Assembly: GCA_022575985.1 (NCBI GenBank) | Contig: JAKSXM010000246.1 | Location: forward strand, 10,930,001 to 10,994,000 | DNA: 64,000 nucleotides | Direction: 5' to 3' | From: Anagrus nilaparvatae | Taxonomy: Eukaryota; Arthropoda; Insecta; Hymenoptera; Mymaridae | Shown: positions 1 to 15,400 of the stretch, one piece after another | Layout: each line of letters opens with the position of its first letter | Position numbering within the stretch: position 1 is the stretch's first letter | The notes under the pieces: generated by a model | Databases searched by the model: none | The model's input: the letters and a program-made list of their open reading frames with translations, nothing else | What the model was told of the DNA's origin: nothing | Program-made: the position numbers and the translations under genes

Positions 1-510
1 GAATTTCTGAGGGAAAGGTATATAAATAACTCTTGTAAGTATTACTCAGAAAATTTTTTCTTGAAAACTGCGAACCTTTTAAAAATTGGTCCCCTGAAAA
101 TTCGAATCCCTAAAAAACGAAAAAATGGATTTTTCTCCTATAAAGCTTCGTCAAATGTTAAAATAAATAGTGAATTTGGATTGGATGGAAAAAATTACTA
201 TGGGATGCGTTCTTTAGTCCAGTTAACATCATTTGAATCTGTTTGAAAAATCCCAAGTCTATGAATTTTAAAAAAACCCAATATTTAACATTAGAGCTGC
301 TCTGAGATCTTAAAAATTAAGAATTTATATTTCTTGGTCTGAAATATAATTTTTTTATTATAATACAAGTAAAAAAATACAAATCTATCATACAAAATAT
401 TTTAATTATATGATGTAAAGAACCCAAAAAAACGTATTCCTCATAATATCCGCATCGAAAATATAATAGCCTTGAGGGATGTTCAATAATTTCGCAACGC
501 TGATTTTAAG
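1..510. other. AT-rich flank, no gene recognised
   Basis: Open stretches here lack an ATG start and show no recognisable domain. I see nothing that I can support. Confidence 0.5.
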
Positions 511-709
511 GAATTTGTACAATCATCTCCTTAGTAAGGGACTATATCTACAATAATCCGGTAAACGCTTTCGGGCGGCCGCAAGAGCTTCGCAAGTAAG
601 TAGTACCAATTTCACTTCAAACAAATATGCATAATTGCATATACTTTTAATTTTATTTATTATTTATTTCAGGTGGCACCGCTACCTTTCAATGTTCACA
701 AGAATTTAA
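511..709 (+). CDS. Possible 3' terminal exon pair of an unknown gene (partial)
   Basis: Two short segments join well. Segment 511-595 follows a TTTTAAG acceptor-like site and ends at a strong donor (AA/GTAAGT). Segment 673-709 follows a textbook acceptor (TTTATTTCAG) and ends in TAA. Joined in frame they encode a tail of about 40 residues that includes NNPVNAFGRPQELRKWHRY and ends FTRI. Local GC is higher than the surroundings, and a NotI-type GCGGCCGC lies inside. I do not recognise the protein, and no upstream coding exon is visible in the first 500 bases, so the rest would lie outside the window. It could equally be a noncoding transcript or a transposon fragment. Confidence 0.25.
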
Positions 710-3400
710 CGGATGATTGTAGAAAGTCCCTAAAGCTATAATTTCGACTATCTCAAATTAATAAGCTGTTAAATTTTCACAAAAGAAGTTCTTCCATTAA
801 CAGCATGGCGCAATTTTTGAATTACCCTAAAATATTTAGAACCCTGAGTACCGACATGGGCCCGATAAAACTTGTTCTGCATTTCTCAATTTTTAAAAAT
901 AATTTTTTAAATATATCTGTAAATCATAGATAGATCAAAATGTAAATAAAACACAAGTAAAATTACCCACTAAAGCCATCTCTAATATTAATTTCTGTAA
1001 GTAAAATACTGTAAATCAAAAAAATTCGGAAAACTTTATTTTTACAGAATATTTTTATACAAAAAGTGCCATCTGCAATATTTTTCACATTCAAAATTGA
1101 ACCTTGATAGGCTAAAATTTAATCGAAGCGTCATTCATAAACATCTCATGCCAAATTTTTCAAAAATTTTTTAATGAAATATTCCATATATCTTAAAACA
1201 CTCGATGAACTTGTTCTACAGCAATTTTACTCAACGGAAAAATTTTCTATAGTACAAATAATACGCAGTGAAAAACAAAAAAGCTCCAATTGAAATAAAA
1301 AGACTATTGTTTTATACATTTTTCAGATATTTTTAACTTTATCTTGGTTTTATGGTTTAAAAACTATTCTATTCTACTCTACTTCAGAATTAAAAAAAAA
1401 TTCCAAACTTTTTTTTTTAACATGTATTTAATGCATTGTTAATCCTATGCTATTCATTATAATTTTTTTGTTTTGTTTTTAATTTTCTAAAGTTTTGTTG
1501 ATATTTTTTTTTTAAACATTGTATTAAAAAAATAAACTTTTTTTATAACATTTATGACCTAAAAAATAATAAATAGTTTTTTTAATTTTAATTATATGAG
1601 GTTTTAAAAGTTTTAGGTAAATTTTTGCTTTGTAATCTGGAGAAATTTATTTTCATTAAAAGCTACACCTTTTCCTAATTAAGTTTTAGTTAAGTATGGG
1701 ATTTTGATACTTTTTGAATCAATTTTCATAAAATTTAAGCCAATTCTGATTTTGGGATAAATTTTGTTACAAAAATCAATTTCAGACAGTAAGATTAATA
1801 ATTCATAAAAATAAAAATTCAGATAAGAGAAAAAATAATCAAAAGTTTTGAAATTTTTTTTATTATCAAAATACTTACATAAAAAATTTTATACATAAAA
1901 TAAATTCAAATATAATCTTACAATTTTCTTACAGAATAACACAAATGTAATATTTTCAGTAAATCACTTTTTTTATTTATAATAATATTCAGTCTTTAAT
2001 AATTTTACAAACAGTGTACCAATGATTTCATTTTATTTATTCAAAATAAAAAAATGTCGATTTTTCTCAAATAAATGCAAATTAATAAATTTAATTTTTT
2101 CGTGAATCATCTTACTGTAAAAAATTGTTTTGAATCACATCAAATTCATTCATATGACTAATATCCTTTGTGTTATAAAAAATTTGTCCATAATAAACTA
2201 TTATATTTTTTTCTAAGAAAATATTCATAATTTTTAAAAAATTGCATATTTTTAACATCTCGTAAAATAATTTAACAAGAAAAAAGATCTTTTTAAGTTT
2301 GTAAAAAAAATAAAGGATAGTTTAAATGATTCATCATTATTTAGTGACTAAAGTTGTTTTTTTCTGTTAGTAAATTCATTTTTAAAGACTGTAGGTAATA
2401 AAAAAAATCATCATACTGTTATTAGGTATACTTTTTTAGTATTTTAGTACATTTTTAACCAAGGGTACAAAAATAAAGAATGTTTCAAATCGCTTATAAA
2501 TTACCATCTGTGTTGGAGTCTTATAAATGTGATTTGGAGCCCCTTTTTTTACGCCAATGGATAAAATATAATATTTCTTTGCCAAAGTCAAGAAAACACA
2601 ACTTTTTCTCTAGCATTATTGGAGAAAAACCGTTTCCTCCCACTGGTAAGAAAAAAAATTTGTTTCTCAATATTATTGAAAACAAAGGTTGATAAATACA
2701 TTGTTGCACTGACGATACAAAAGAGTTTTAACTTCAAGAAAATAAAATTTAATTTTTTTCAATTTATTACATAAGATTATATTTAGGGTCAAAACGGATT
2801 TTTTAAAGTGTTAATCTACTACGTTTTATTTTTATCCCTAATTAGGCACCTCAATATCATAATTCATTACTGGTGAAAAAAAAATTTGCCTACAATTTTT
2901 ATCCATAAAAAAATAATGTCTCTGATCCCAGCTTACTAAATAACCTGTCATCTGGTCAATTCTTTAATTTTCTGACTACGAATCCTACAATTTTTTACCA
3001 AACGAAAAAGTGCGATAAAATATTGATGTAAAAACACCATGCAAAATAAATAAAAATGAAGATAAAGCAGCAGTAGTGTAAAACACACGAGAATATACAA
3101 AATGCTCCATCACACAGGATGCGAAAAAAAAATACCATCGATTATTTATATTGAAAATACACTTAAAGGATATTCATGGCAAAAAAAAACAAAGATAAAA
3201 ATTAATCCTTTTTTTTCCTTACAAACAAAGAAGAGTGGGATAATAAAAATGAAAAAAGGAAGAATTTAAAAAAACGCACGTGGATATTTATTCACTTTCT
3301 CGATTCACTTCAGTTGTACGAAACACCTTGAACTCTAAAAAACAGAAAATATTTTCTTATACTTTAATTATGATAAGTGCAGTTTAATATTTAATAAAAA
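710..3400. other. AT-rich intergenic DNA
   Basis: Long A and T runs, no ORF with domain content, no terminal inverted repeat that I could pair. The ORFs on both strands around 2480-2710 overlap in low-complexity sequence and look like chance. The sequence just before 3401 should include the EGFL promoter, but I cannot pick out a core element. Confidence 0.5.
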
Positions 3401-6400
3401 ATGTATTGCTATTTAATTTTATTAGCGTTTTGTTTTATTCATTGTAGTTCGTACAATCGTCATAATTATTTTGATAATTTGCATAAGAATCAACGTCATA
3501 ATCATAATTTTTTAAAAAAATATCATGATTTATTATTTGGCGTTAAAAATGATAAATTAAGTGAAATTAGTAAAGATGGTGATTTTTTTAAGAGGTTTTG
3601 GAATAATAATGAAGGTGGTGTGATAAGAGATAACAATTTTTATAATAAGTATCATAAAGGGTGAGTATTAAAGTTTTTTAAAAATTGGAAGTTTTTTAGC
3701 TAAATTTTTTTTTTTGATTATCGATAACATGCCCAAATGGTAATGAAAATAAATATTTCAAAAACTATCCTCGATAAGCAATGCTATAATTTAAAATCAT
3801 TTTTAATACTCTTCCTCAAACAATCAGGTTACTTTATTCAAAAAAAATTAGGTCATTATTTGAATTTTTCTATTATATTAAACGAAATTAAATTTTTTCT
3901 TTTTGTATAAAATTCTACATTCAAAAGAAAAAAAAAATTAGATTTATTTTTTTATTTGAAAATTTTAAATTAAATAATTATAATATAAGTTGAGCTTGTC
4001 AGAATTAAAAATTATTGGGAATAAATTTCTTAAAACTATTTAATAAAACAGACATTAAAAACTCGTTATTTATATAAAAAAAAAGTCAATTAAAATCTAA
4101 TTAGCTATTTAAAAAGTTATATGTACAACACAAAAATAACTTAGCCTAGTTTTTGACATAAAATATTAATTGTTTATTAATATTTATTTTTTCTTTTAGA
4201 GCACTGAAATTGCTAAATAAATTTGTGTTGTCTGATTTTTCAAATTTTTTGATTAAGATTTGGTTTTGAATTCAGGAGAGTTTTTTAATTTATATCTTTT
4301 TAGCATCTAATGAATAGAAAAAGTCTTTTCATTTAGAAGTATAATAGAAATTGGGTCAATAAATTACGAGCTTAAAAAAATATATTATAAATTACATAAT
4401 ATACCTTTTTTTATTTTATATATGGGTGTGTTCATTAAAAAATTTTCAGTAAAATTGTCAAAAATATTTTTTTACTAATTAGTAATAATTTTACTATATA
4501 AGTATCAACATTGGTTGACAAATTTTACTAAATTGAAAAAAAAAATCTGTTTGTAGAAATCAGAATTCTGTTAGCAAGAAACGGAATTCCGGTTACAGCT
4601 AGTGGATTTTTTTTCATGCTCAATCGATTGCAAATAACCTAAAACATAAAGAAAATAAACAATTTTCCACCTACTTAAGATATGCACTTAGGGGTACGAA
4701 AACCCAAAAAAAATTCTTTAAAAGAAACAAACGAATTTTTTTTTCATGTACAGTAGAATATTTCCGCTTGCGGTATAAGTGCATCTAGAAGTCGTAAAAA
4801 AATGCATAATCTACACCTGGATGGCCTCTTAAGAGAAATTATTCTATTAATTTTAATTAACTTGACTATGTATTCAGTTGTAATATTCAACCAAAGTGGT
4901 TGAAATTTCAACCAAAATATAAAATAAAAAAAATTAAAATTTGGTATGTACAAACTGTGGTTAAAAAAAATAAGCAATTTAAACCAGCCTATGAATACTT
5001 TAATTTTGATTGCTAATGTACTACAAACTATAAATTCAAGAATTCATTGAAAATTAAGGTATTGATTGAAAATCGGAAATAATAGTTTGAAATTCTTCAA
5101 TTGCAAATATTATTTACGTTTTTCAACTCTCTATAATTAACAAAAGAATTCATTTATCTAAAAATTTTTGCTTTTAACACTGTTTGTAAATTGAATCACC
5201 AATTTTTTAAACTCTTAAACCTTAGGCCTTTTGTATGACAAGAACTAGAAAAAAAATGAAAAAAAAAAAGTTTTTGGCTCCCTATGGACTAAAAATATGA
5301 ATCAAACTTGCTTTGTGATAAGAACGAAGGTCATAATTTCAATTAATTTTTTAAGAAAGACTCTTTTAAAATTATTCATCGACAATGTCCGTACCTAATT
5401 TTATTAAGATATCAAGTATAAATTACAAGAACAACTTTCGGCCTATAAACATATAAAAAAATGGGTGAAAATTGATCAGAAACAGTAATTTTTATTAAAA
5501 TATGCACGATAACAAAAATAATTATAAATGTAAAAAAATCAATTTTATTTAAAAATAATTGCATGACGATCCAAAATTACTATTACATTTTACTACTTCT
5601 AAATTACACATACACGAAATTTAAAGCAAAAAAGTGCCTTAAAAAAATACATAAAATTTTAGATTTTAAAATTTTTTATTGTTTTATTCATAAAATGTAA
5701 AAAAAAATATTTTTTTTATTATTAGATCATTATCAGTAATAAATACTTACACTTGAATATACGTTGGTACGAAAAAAAAACCTTTTACATAAATCATGTA
5801 AATTATTTTGGACTAAAGCCAAAAGAGACAAGGGCGCTTTTATATTACAATTATTTTATTATCTTGACCTTACACTTTTTCTTTACTTTTGACTATTTGA
5901 TTTTTTATACTGAAAAAAAAAAATTGGGATACTGGTGAAGGTTTTTTGTGATAATTTTGACTTTTCAATTTTCTCAAATTTCTCAAATTTTATTAAATAA
6001 TCTTTATCATTTTAAGTAAAAACAGACGAGTACTGTCAGACCCGCTAAAAACTCAAATCATAAAATTTTATTAATAACTAAAAAGATCAAATAATATTTT
6101 TAAAAAATTCATTTCTTTTAACACACAAAAGAATACATAAAATACTAAAAGTTAAGAAAAGTGCCCATAGCAAAATGCATAAATAATACACAGCATGTAC
6201 AACAGCTGCATTAATACAGAAAATTCTTTTCTATACTTATTTTTCAATATAACATAAAAAGTCCAGATACTTCAATGCAAACTCTGCTTAATATATATAG
6301 AAAAATATTTAATGCACAAAAGAAAAAAAAACGAAGGAAAAATCATATAAGAAATTCTGTAGATACATAAAAGCGAGGGTCAACTAGATTCCGTGTTTGG

Positions 6401-9400
6401 ATATAATGTAATAACTTTTATGTACTCTGATCATTTTTTTATATAGAAAAATTTTAAATATGAATTTTTTTCATTTTATTCTTTATTATTTTTTATTAAT
6501 TCATTGCTTTTGAAGTGATTTTTTTTTAATTTATTTTAGGATGGTTGGGAATTAAGAATTTAAAAATTGAATTTGATGTAATTTAAGAGATTATTCAAAA
6601 TTCAAATTACGTTTTGCAAAATGTATTTGTTAAGAATGTTTTTTATATTGGCTTAAAAAAACTGTTACTTTTTATTTGAAGATGCAAGGTCAATGAAATT
6701 TGAATCTGTCCTAGCATTTTTTATTAATTTTTATTTGCAGAGACTTCAAATTAAATCAATTTTATCTTGTGAATTATAAACAAAATTTTTTTTTAATAAT
6801 GTCATTTACGAATAAACTCTGTAATAAAAAGCAACTCAAAGCTTTTAATAAAAAGTCGTAAAAAGGAATTGTGAATGTTTTGGAGCGTATTTTTTCTAAT
6901 AATCTTCTCAGAAGATAGTTTAGTTAAATACGTAATAAACGTTTATTACTCCAGTTAAATCACGTTCGGAATCGGTGACCCAAAAAATGCTTACAAGGAG
7001 AGTTCAATATCTTTGGAACATCAAATTACACCAAATGGTTATGGATGAAGTTATTTTGTTGAAAAAACATTCCAGCTACCCTCCGTTCATTACAATGGGT
7101 CTTCTTGGGTCTACTAAAACGCAGGACTTAATGTTATAAAATAGGGTTTTTCGGTAATTTTCAATGTAACGTTAAAACTTTACATGTTAACCAAAACACT
7201 TCTGGTTCGGTACATTTTTTTGGTATAAGTATCACCTTTCAAACGCCGTAAACCACAATTTTTCATAATTAATTCTTTCATCACTATAGCCAATTAACCG
7301 AATGGTCGTTTTTGGCTAGAAATTACCAATTATTAAATTGCTGCAAAATTTTCAGACGAAAATGGATTTTATAGATCTCAAAAAATTTCCTAAAACTTAA
7401 AGTTTCTGAAAATTCTTTACTCTTTCTTTTTCAATTATTTGTTAACCAGATATGATAATTTGAAGTCTCAATTTTATGATTTTTTAAAAAAGCATTTTTA
7501 ATGTTAACTTTGAAAAGCCATTTCTCAAAAGCGACTCAGGAAAATGAGATGAATAAAGAATTTTTAGAAACTTAAAGCTTCTGAAAATTTTTTAAGACCT
7601 ATAAAAGCCATTTTCGTCAGAAATTACCAATTTGGTAGCAATTTAAAAATTGGTCATTCTTAGCCAAAAATGACTATTTGGTTAATTGGCTATAGTGATG
7701 AAAGAATTACTAATGAAAAATTGTCTTTCACGGGGCTGAAGATTATATTTATAGGTTAGCGAATAACTTCTACCTCATTCGCTGATTGGAGCGCGCGCGA
7801 CAAAATCGTTACGAAGTACACCGTGCACGCTATGAGCAAAGACAGCAAAGAATTGACAAAGAAATAGCATACACGCTATGAGCAAAGGGAGCAAAGCTAT
7901 CGCAAAGAAATAGTACGCCCACTATGAGCAAAGCGAGGTAAAGCCAAGCCAAAGGCTACGTACGGCCAAGCTCGTGGCACAAGACTATCTTGTATATAGA
8001 TATAGCACAGCAACACTATAGAGGTCCACGGTTAAAAAAATTTTAAATTTTTTAAGTGCCTGAAAGTAACACCCCTCCTCCTCCGTGATTTTAATAGAGT
8101 ATGTTTTAGAATAAAAAAAATAAAATTCTATCCAATTACGTACTTTTGATACTATTAGTTCATCTAGATGTCGCTCTACTTTCTCATAAAAGAAATGTAA
8201 TTTATATTCTATATAAGACAATAGTCTTTTCATATTATATTTATTAATTATTAATTTATGCTTTATTTTATACTGATTTTTCGAATTTGCCCTATCCTTT
8301 TAATTGAAAATGAATTTGTGTTGGTTGAATTTGACAGCAGACTCTCGGTTCTATGCGCATCTGATTTATTAATCTGTCGCATAGCAAAATATTTTATTCA
8401 GCAACTCAATGAAAAATTGTTATTTGAACATGAACCCAGTCAGCACAGAATCCCTCAACTAATAAATAATTATTTTAGTTTTCATCTAAAGTTTTTAAAT
8501 AGTCCATCAATTCCTCAAATAAAAAACTAAAATTATTTCACTCACAAAAATCAAAACAAATATTCACAAAACACTAAATTTAAATCAACAAATAAATCAT
8601 AAAATAAAATCTCTAGATATCAAAATAAAAAAATTTTTTTTCAGTAAAAATAACTAAAACACACATAAGTACGAATGACAAAAAAAGTAACGATTTATAA
8701 ATACATGCATTAACACAGCTTATCTTTTCATATATATTTTTTTCAAGTGCAAAGTACATAAAAAAATATATATTATTTTGATTATTTTATATATTTTTTT
8801 GTTTTAAATATATATTTTAAAAATGAATTATTCATGCAGCAGTAGTATAACACTTGTATGAATACTTCAATTTTCACTTGTATAAATATTATATTATTTA
8901 GGTGCTCTGAAAAAAAATCATGTTTTTACTAATAATATTTTTTCGATATGAAATACCTACTTACTCTAGATTTATTTTTAAAAATTCTTTATTGGTAAAT
9001 ATAATGATAAAGTACTAAAAATTTTTTTAATTCACTTCAATCCATGTGGAATATTAATCTTCAATCAGTCGATAAATGGAGTAAAATAGTACCCAAGAGA
9101 ATTTCATTGTTATACACTCTCTGTTCTATCTGTATTGAGAAAATATCCCAAGTGATCTTTACCAATTACTCGTCACATAGTTGATTTCACTTTAAAATTT
9201 TCAATCAGTTCTATATTTCTTTTTTTTAATGTTTTTTAAATTAGGTTTTTTTTAAAAGTCAATTTAAAACGAATATTGTAGAAAAGTATAGAGTAAAAAT
9301 TTAGTACATAACTTTATTGACATGGAAGTTTCTCAAAGGATTTAATCAAAGTTTTAAAATTGCAGATATACCAAGTTACTGAAAAAATGAAAAAGGTTAA

Positions 9401-12400
9401 AAAAAGTTTTTTGTGCCTTAATTAAGTAAGGATTTGCTTTAAAATAAGTTTTAAAAAAAGTTAAATTTGTATGTTTTTTAAAAAATAGTATTTTATGTAA
9501 CAAGGATACCGAATAAATATTTGAATCAACTGGGGGTTTCTCCTGGGATTTCTGATTTTTGTCAAAGAATGAAAATTCTGACTCAAATTTCAGATTTCTT
9601 TGAAAGTTTGACAATAGTCCCTTTTTTAAAAAAAATTTTAGATATTTCTGAAAATATTGTACAAAAAATAAAAGAAAATAAAAATTGATTAAAAAAATTG
9701 ACCAAATTCCAGAATTTTTATAATAATTTGGTACCTTTTTTATGTAATGCTTTTCAAAAATATTCAAAATTTATCTAAAAAAATTCAAAAACAATCCCAG
9801 AAATATTTTAATTTCAAAAAAAAATTTTAAATCCATTAACGTACAAAAAAAATAAAAAAGTTCAAATATATTTTGGTTTCAAAAGCATAAATGTACCATA
9901 ATTATAATAACAAAATTGACTTGTCATACTGTTTCAAAGAGAAGACACATAATCCATTTTGTGTGTATGCACATGTGAATATTTCATATGATATTTATAA
10001 ATAAATCCCTAAAGTGCTTATGATGACCTTAAAATTTAACTTGCATCTGCCACACATTAATCCTGGAATGATAGTCACATATATAAGACAGGATTCACGT
10101 GTACACATTTATAATAAGTTTACATAACACAATCTCAAAGGATAAATGAACAGAATGATATTAATCCTTCCTCTACACACACACACATACGTATATGCAT
10201 GTTATATTTATGTGAGGTTTATGATTGCAAAGAAAATTATATATAAATATAAAGCTTTTTAGGCATTATAAACTGTCATATATGTGTATGTGAATTATAT
10301 CAGGCTTAACTTATAATATATTCTCTTCTTATCACACTAATTTATGGCTTATATGAAAACTAGTTACTTGAGGTAAAGTTTGTGGTATTAGAATATGGTA
10401 TGTTAATGTATAAAGTAAACATTTTTTTTTTCTTTTTTTTAATACAAAGGTTTCATTTGCAATGTTGACCCTTGAGTGAATATAATTTTTGATCATTTTT
10501 GGATGTGAAACCTAGTGAAACCTAGGTATAAAATAAAAATTGACTACTTTGAGCTAATCTAATTTTGGTAGTTTCCTAAAATTAAAACTTATCCTTTCGC
10601 AGCCAATTAAAGAATAGAATTTTATTTTTATGTTAATTTTTATAATAACGAAACACTAAACTCTGGAAAATCTTGTAAACTTTATTTTAAAGTCTAAAAT
10701 ATTTGGTTCCTCAACAGGCTACCATTATTTAGGGTAAAATTGTGATTTTCAATTTTTCGTACATAAGAATAGTTTGTGACTCCCAGATGCAAAAAAAAAT
10801 TACTTTTTTTTACTTGAATTTAATATCTCATTTGTTCCCATCGGATAGTTTTGGGAATTTGGGACCTATTTTTTCTATGAGAATTCCAGTCACAGATAAT
10901 TATTTTCAATGTTTTGGCAGAATTTTTTTTGTAAATTAATAATCAACAACAAACAAATAGTTTATAATTAACTAACCCAAAAATTTATTTTTTCAGAAGA
11001 AAAGTATGTTTAGACCCAGACATACCAGAATTCTCTAGAAACTACGAAACCCGAGACCACGATAAAACAAGGTAAAAGTTTCAAAATATTTTCAAACATA
11101 ATTCAAAACTAGATATTTGATAAAATAATAATAATATAAAATTAAATTTTATATAATAAAGGAAATCATATATTTCATATTCATATTATATGTTATAACA
11201 AAAAGAGCTTGAGTATATATAAATTTAATGAGCTTGTATGCTACGTACATGTAAATTATATTAGCTTGAAAATTGATCTTATAACAATCTTATATAACAA
11301 TTTATCGACGTAGTGTTATATGAAAAATATTAGATTGTGTTATGTAATTTTTTTTATTTTTACAGTGGTTTGCCTTATGGATTTATATGTTGTCCAGGAT
11401 GGACGCAAGAAACAAAATTTAGTTTTGGATGTAATAAACGTAAGTTAACAAATAAAATCTAAAGTGTTTTTAGAAATAATAAGAGTATGGAACGTTACCA
11501 GAAATATCAGGTAACCGACCCAAAATCTGATTTTTGTTTTGAGTCTTTTTTGGCTTTACCATAAACTTGATTCAACCCTAAGTTACCTGAAAGAAGCTCA
11601 CATGCTCCTAATTTTAAATATTATGCCAACCCTCCATATGACCCAAAACCACTTATTTGTAAATCTAATATACTAAAATTTAAAAAAATACCCTTTTGAA
11701 CATGTTTCATAATTATAAATTTTCTTATTATAGAGTTTTAGGCATAACACACCCTAAAATCCCCTAAAAGTGTCTATTTCACTTATATTTTTCTGTTTTT
11801 TAATTTTAAAAATTTTTTAGCTGTTTGTGCAACACCATGTGAAAATGATGGTATTTGTTCATCACCTGGTAAATGTACATGTCCCAAAGGATATAATGGA
11901 AACTATTGTGAAATAGGTATGATGTTATATATAAAAGCGTATCATTTAATTATAATAATAATATTATCTATCAAGAAATATATCTATTAAACATCAGTTT
12001 GTTCTTGCTTAACTTTAATGTTATATATATAGTATAAACTTTAAAGAAGCTTGAAATTGTGTCGCTTTTACTGATATACTAAATGAAAGTTCATTCGAGC
12101 TGAAACTTTACTTTATCAAGATAATTTCGTAAATATCGACTATAATTTTTGTTTATATAATGATAAATTTATTAAATTGTATTTTAAAAAATATACATAT
12201 TCTTATATATGGGTAGTTATTTATCAAGTGTATGGGGTATATGTAAAGGGTATGGATGGATAGGAAATTTTGTTCAAAAATATAACTAAAAAAATAATTT
12301 TTCCAAATTTTTAGCCCTCTAGGCTCGATTTTCTCTTTTTGATAGCTATTTAAATCATCGTACCTAGAGGGCTGAAAAATTGCGAAAATTATTTTTTTTA

Positions 12401-15400
12401 GTTGTACTTTCGAAGAAAATTGCTTTGGAGTCAATTTTCCAAGCCATACCCTTTACATACTCTTGAGGAATAACTACTCATATTATATTATGTTTTATAT
12501 AAAATGCACATGTAAAATCAAATATTGAGAAAATTTTTTTTGTATTAAATACTATTGGTTATTATCAGTTTTTCAGATCAAAATTTAAAATTTTGCGTTT
12601 TTCATTGTTTTTTGGATATTGGAAAATATTAATAATATTGACCCAGATAGCTTTACTAAATTTTACGGTATTAGGGACCTTTAGGGACCTGAACTTGTAA
12701 AATTTATTTGAAAAATACCATTACTTGTTATAATACCATTAAATGTTTATAAAAGTCTCCAGAGTAAAATATGATTTCTGATCCACACTGTAAAAAATAA
12801 CTTTCCGAGATTAACAAAAAAATTAGAAAATTTTCAAAAATTAGTAAATTTTTGAAAAAATTTGTAAATATTCGAAAAAAATCGTAAATTTACTAAATTT
12901 AGTATATTAACAAAAAATTCGAGTATTCTCGATTTTTTTTGTGAATTTGCAAGAAAAATTGATAATTTACAATTTTTTTTCGAAAATTTACAAAAAATAA
13001 GTCTAAATTTATGAGAAATAGTTGTGAATTTTACAACTTTTTTCGTAAAATATAATCACAAAAAAAATCAAGAATTCTTGAATTTTTCGAGAATATACTA
13101 AATTTAGTAAATTTACGATTTTTTTCGAATGTTTACAAAAATTTTTGAAAATTCGCTAATTTTTCGAAAAAATTCTATTTTTTTTGTAAATCTAAGAAAG
13201 TTACTTTTTACAGTGCGTTTGTTACTTAAACGCCATTTTATTTTCAATGTAAGTAGTTAACTTATCAAAACTTTATTTATTTTTACAAAAATATTAAAAG
13301 TTTTATACACCAACTACTTATTACATACTTGTGAACTATTTTTTTAAAAATTTATACCTGTAATATATTTTTTACCTTCAATTACATATTACTCTAAGGA
13401 GTTGCAATTTAGTACTTGAAACTTAATAAAAAGTTCAGTAGAGAATTTAAAAGTTTAAAAAATTTTATAACTTTTCTATATAGAATAATTTCCTTTTAAA
13501 ACTAAAACAAATTGATATATTACTTATAAGTTACTAACTCATTTAAATTTTTTCAAGAATATATAATCAGTAGAACAAATTATATTTAGTCAGACACATT
13601 AAAATATTTATTTCAAAGTAATTAAAAAAGTGATCATTTTAATTTTTTATGCATAAATTTAAATAATTTTGTTCTTGAATTTTAACTACTGTACTGCATG
13701 ATCTTTCAAGGTAATGTTAAATCAATATATTTTATGAACCTTAGCTTGAATTTATGTACATCTATGTATTGTAAAATCAAATCTATTTATGTACTTTATT
13801 GTAATATATGGAGGTAATGTAATAATTGATTTCGCAGCTTAGAGTTTGCACATGTAAAGTTACGTTTACACTGGGAGGTTAATGTGCTTGAAATATTGAG
13901 TAAATTGTTAAATTTTAAAAATTTACTAAAAACTGCAAAATATAATATACTTCCGGGAGTAAAAATGAGAAAAATATTGAAATAAAAATGGTATTTGTAA
14001 ATCTAGTATTGGCCTGGACACCAATTTTGCTGAAGCTTCTTTTTTTTGTTCTTAAGCCCTTGGAATTTTCTAACAAGAGATTGAGTTTTTTGAGTGGTAA
14101 CAATTTTTTTTTCAAAAACTCTCAAAATACTTGTTGTTTTTTTTTAATTTGGATGTAATACCTCATTTTCTCTTATGAAAGTACTAATATCTAGAAGTAT
14201 CGTTTTTATTCGATTTCTTGGATCTGATACTTAATTTTCTGAAAATTTTTTTACAGCAAAAACTGTCTAGCAAACATAATTATCACAAAAAAAGATTATG
14301 TGCTGGTGTAGAAAAATTCTTCTTTTTTTTATGTAAAAAACTTTTAATTTTTCTTTATATTTTGTTAGGTAAAATAGACCATTAAGAACATTTTGTTATT
14401 TCTAATGAGGAACCATACTGCAAATAACTTGGCAGCGCTTTTTTTAATTTTTTAATTTTTGACATTTCGTATTTTGTGAAAAAATTTTTTAATCATAGCA
14501 ACCTTCAAGTGTAGCTTCACCTAAATTCAAAGCTTTAAGTTTGAATAATACAAAAAAGTAATTCAGTAAACTTCTTGTGAATTATTGTTATTACAGTTTT
14601 CAATATAAGATTTGAATTTCTATTCCTTATTTACTAAAAGATTGATTTCTTTAGCAGTTTAATCGGGAAAATTTTGTTTAGAGAATTTTTTTATAATTTT
14701 AGCATTTTCACAAAAACTATAATTAGTCCTGTCACCAGCAATGCTATTTAATGCCATAAAATCTTAAAATACCATAAAAGCTCCATGGAAAAAAATGGGT
14801 GGTATTTATGTTTTTGACCCGCTAAAAACATAAATACAACCCATTTTTTTCCATGGAACTTTTATGGCATTTTAGGGCATTAAATAACATTGCTGGCGAA
14901 AGGGACTAAATAGCCTTCTACTTTTGTCAAATCACAGTTTTGCGGTTATTTTTAGCGACGGAAATGAGAAAAGGTCTACTATATAAATTTTTTGAGTAGC
15001 TGATTCCCAAAAATAAAAGTCTCGCTTAAATTTGCAAAAACTTTCAATGCTTAAGGGTTTTTCTTTTGAAATATTTAGCGAGATTTAATCCATATCGTAG
15101 ATTTTTTGAACTATTAATTAGAAATTTGAAGATCCCGTGCTTGAAAAATAAGTCAAACACCCTTAAATTAGAAATAAAAGAGATTTTTCAATATTGCATA
15201 AACAAAATACCATACCATAAACAAAACTTGCCTCACGTCTTTTGGTTCGCTGATTTTTAATTTTGGGAGACTAAATGTGAAAAATTCTGAAAACTTGCGA
15301 ATATTGAAAAATCAACCCTAAAAAAAAGCTAATTTTAGTATGTAAAAACCCAGCGACCCAAACACTGTTAATAGACCTTTACTCATCCTAATAACCACTC

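Noticed and set aside
9354..9767. 137-residue ORF on the minus strand
   Set aside because: Phe/Lys/Leu/Asn-rich with no domain and inside an EGFL intron; expected by chance in AT-rich DNA.
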